NCBI GenBank assembly: GCA_001839685.1
Contig: MLAK01000620.1
Coordinates: 16,280 to 42,648 of the forward strand
DNA: 26,369 nucleotides
Direction of reading: 5' to 3'
DNA from: Tritrichomonas foetus
Taxonomy: Eukaryota; Parabasalia; Tritrichomonadida; Tritrichomonadidae
Part shown: piece by piece, positions 25,213 to 26,369 of the stretch
Numbering within the stretch: position 1 is the stretch's first letter
Layout: every line of letters starts with the position of its first letter
Made by a program: the position numbers and the translations under genes
Notes under the pieces: model-generated
The model's input: the letters and a program-made list of their open reading frames with translations, nothing else
Told to the model about the DNA's origin: nothing
The model's database searches: none

Positions 25213-26369
25213 TCATGGCTTAGGCGTTCTCCTTCTTGGAGAAACATTGTGCGGGTTTTGTTGTGATCGGGATGGCTGTTGCTTAGATTTTTCGTTTGCA
25301 TGCGTGGCCATGTTTTTAATCACACGATTCATATGTTCAAATTTTGTTAATCCAGCAAAAGATAAAAATGATGGCTGATTTTCAAATGAATCAAAATCAA
25401 AATCAGGTGAATCAAATTCAATTCCATTTCTCGTTTTCATTGTATTTTGAGAATAAGGTGATTTGCTTATTGAAATTGTACCAGGTGTTGCACCAAAAGT
25501 CATTGCTGGTTTTTTGGTTATTCTCGATTCAACATTTGCAATTGTTGTTCGAGTTATGTTTCTCATTGATGAAGGTGTTGAGAAGTTGTTTGGAATTGAC
25601 AAATTATTTTTGTAACCACGTCTTGTTGGAGGGAAATTAGGATCAGGTGGAATTTCACAAGTCGTATGTGGCATAATTTTAGTATATACTGCATGAAAAG
25701 TATCAATCATACCATCATTTTCAAATCTAATGTGTGGAGGATTTGCTTTTGGTGTTTCGGGTCGTTTGGGAATATCAACAGTTGTTTTTATAAAAATATG
25801 TTTCGGTTTGGGTGATGTTTGTGCAAAAGCATCACAAAGGGGAAGAAGTCTTAAAGGAAGAGGCGGTGGTTGAATATTCAGATCAACTTGATCTTTATCT
25901 TTTTCAATTGAGAAATCTTTTGCTTTTTTAGTATTCGTATTTGTTTCTTTATTAATTTTTGTGAATTTTTGATATTTTTGGAATTTTGGGTTTAAAAGTT
26001 TTTTGATTTGTTGTTTTCTTTGACCTGGGTTTTCTGGATCTGAGTAAGATTCGAGTTCACAGTCAATTCCAATTTCAAAACAAAGAACTTTTGTTTTTCC
26101 TGGATTTTTTGGATCAGGAACTGTTTCAAAAAAGAATTTTGGATCATTTAATCGAACTTTTTGTATAATTTTTTGGGTTGGATTGTTTGGATGTGAAACT
26201 TTTCTATAATAGAATTCATTTTTCTTAACAAATCTTTTCTTCATTTGATTTGGATGATCCGGATCTGAATATTCTTCACTTGTAAATTCTTCTTTGTTCA
26301 ATTTTCGAAGTTTCTTTTCTCCTGGATTCTCAGGATCAGAATATTCTTCGAAAACAAATTTTGGATCAT
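25213..26369 (-). CDS. Proline-rich protein with degenerate DPxNPG repeats, 5' end outside the window
   Basis: The frame is open from the stop at 25213 to the right edge; the apparent start at 26301 is a TTG and the same frame continues in-frame to 26369, so the gene is cut. The visible 385 residues begin with at least five imperfect repeats of 23-27 residues, each with an aromatic/acidic run then S/P-D-P-x-N-P-G/x and Lys-rich residues (EEYSDPENPGEKK; EYSDPDHPNQMKK; VSHPNNPTQK; VPDPKNPGKTK; YSDPENPGQRK). Next come a basic low-complexity part, a Pro-rich patch (PPPLPLRLLPL), a Ser/Thr/Asn-rich disordered region and a basic C-terminus (SPRRRTPKP). No signal peptide, membrane segment or known domain is seen. 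I do not recognise the family; a cytoskeletal or scaffold role is a guess only. Confidence 0.75.
   Translation of the reverse strand, partial: DPKFVFEEYSDPENPGEKKLRKLNKEEFTSEEYSDPDHPNQMKKRFVKKNEFYYRKVSHPNNPTQKIIQKVRLNDPKFFFETVPDPKNPGKTKVLCFEIGIDCELESYSDPENPGQRKQQIKKLLNPKFQKYQKFTKINKETNTNTKKAKDFSIEKDKDQVDLNIQPPPLPLRLLPLCDAFAQTSPKPKHIFIKTTVDIPKRPETPKANPPHIRFENDGMIDTFHAVYTKIMPHTTCEIPPDPNFPPTRRGYKNNLSIPNNFSTPSSMRNITRTTIANVESRITKKPAMTFGATPGTISISKSPYSQNTMKTRNGIEFDSPDFDFDSFENQPSFLSFAGLTKFEHMNRVIKNMATHANEKSKQQPSRSQQNPHNVSPRRRTPKP
25960..26369 (-). repeat. Protein-level tandem repeat, period about 24-26 residues
   Basis: The D-P-x-N-P core is encoded at about 26321-26337, 26247-26263, 26180-26195, 26100-26118 and 26026-26043, spaced 70-80 bp. 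DNA divergence among copies is high while the D/H-P-x-x-P core and flanking aromatic and lysine positions persist, which points to old repeats kept by selection. A sixth unit may begin at NPKFQKYQKF. Confidence 0.7.

Overview
The window looks like nuclear DNA of a parabasalid protist (Trichomonas / Tritrichomonas type). The reasons are: an AT-rich genome with intronless genes; a histone H3 close to the trichomonad form; a TCA(C/T)TTT-like initiator a few bases upstream of the ATG in the best case (histone H3); stop codons that overlap a UAAA poly(A)-type signal in several genes; an excess of protein kinases; and wide AT-rich spacers holding decayed gene pieces. The species assignment is inference. 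No rRNA, tRNA, CRISPR array or insertion sequence was recognised.

Layout. 1-1500: decayed DNA with a short transmembrane-tail reading frame and a broken protein-kinase gene. 1500-3300: AT-rich spacer with weak coding remnants. 3369-4589 (+): CK1-family kinase with a very long activation segment. 5895-8888 (-): large WD40 / alpha-solenoid protein, probably WDR11-like. 10065-12521 (+): retromer subunit VPS35 with an added acidic repeat tail. 13678-14382 (-): compact Dbf4-like protein, the expected activator of Cdc7 kinase. 14903-15820 (-): HAD-superfamily phosphatase with an altered catalytic motif. 16505-16921 (+): histone H3 preceded by a cluster of E2F-like sites. 17928-18899 (+): pseudokinase, followed by a dead kinase fragment and a 19-bp minisatellite. 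19653-20570 (-): cysteine-rich protein with three tandem UBR-type zinc modules. About 21121-22040 (-): a decayed, unrecognised gene. 23346-24692 (+): CAMK/AMPK-like kinase. 25213 to the right edge (-): proline-rich protein with degenerate 'DPxNPG' repeats, cut by the window end.

The genes are independent transcription units on both strands and do not form an operon. Two themes can be seen. One is endosome/trans-Golgi traffic, with WDR11-like and VPS35 divergently arranged. The other is the cell cycle and chromatin, with the Dbf4-like protein and the H3 gene with E2F-like sites. Five loci derive from protein kinases: two look active, one is an intact pseudokinase and two are dead remnants. The most interesting items are the triple-UBR protein, the compact Dbf4-like protein, the E2F-like cluster before H3, and the repeat protein at the right edge.
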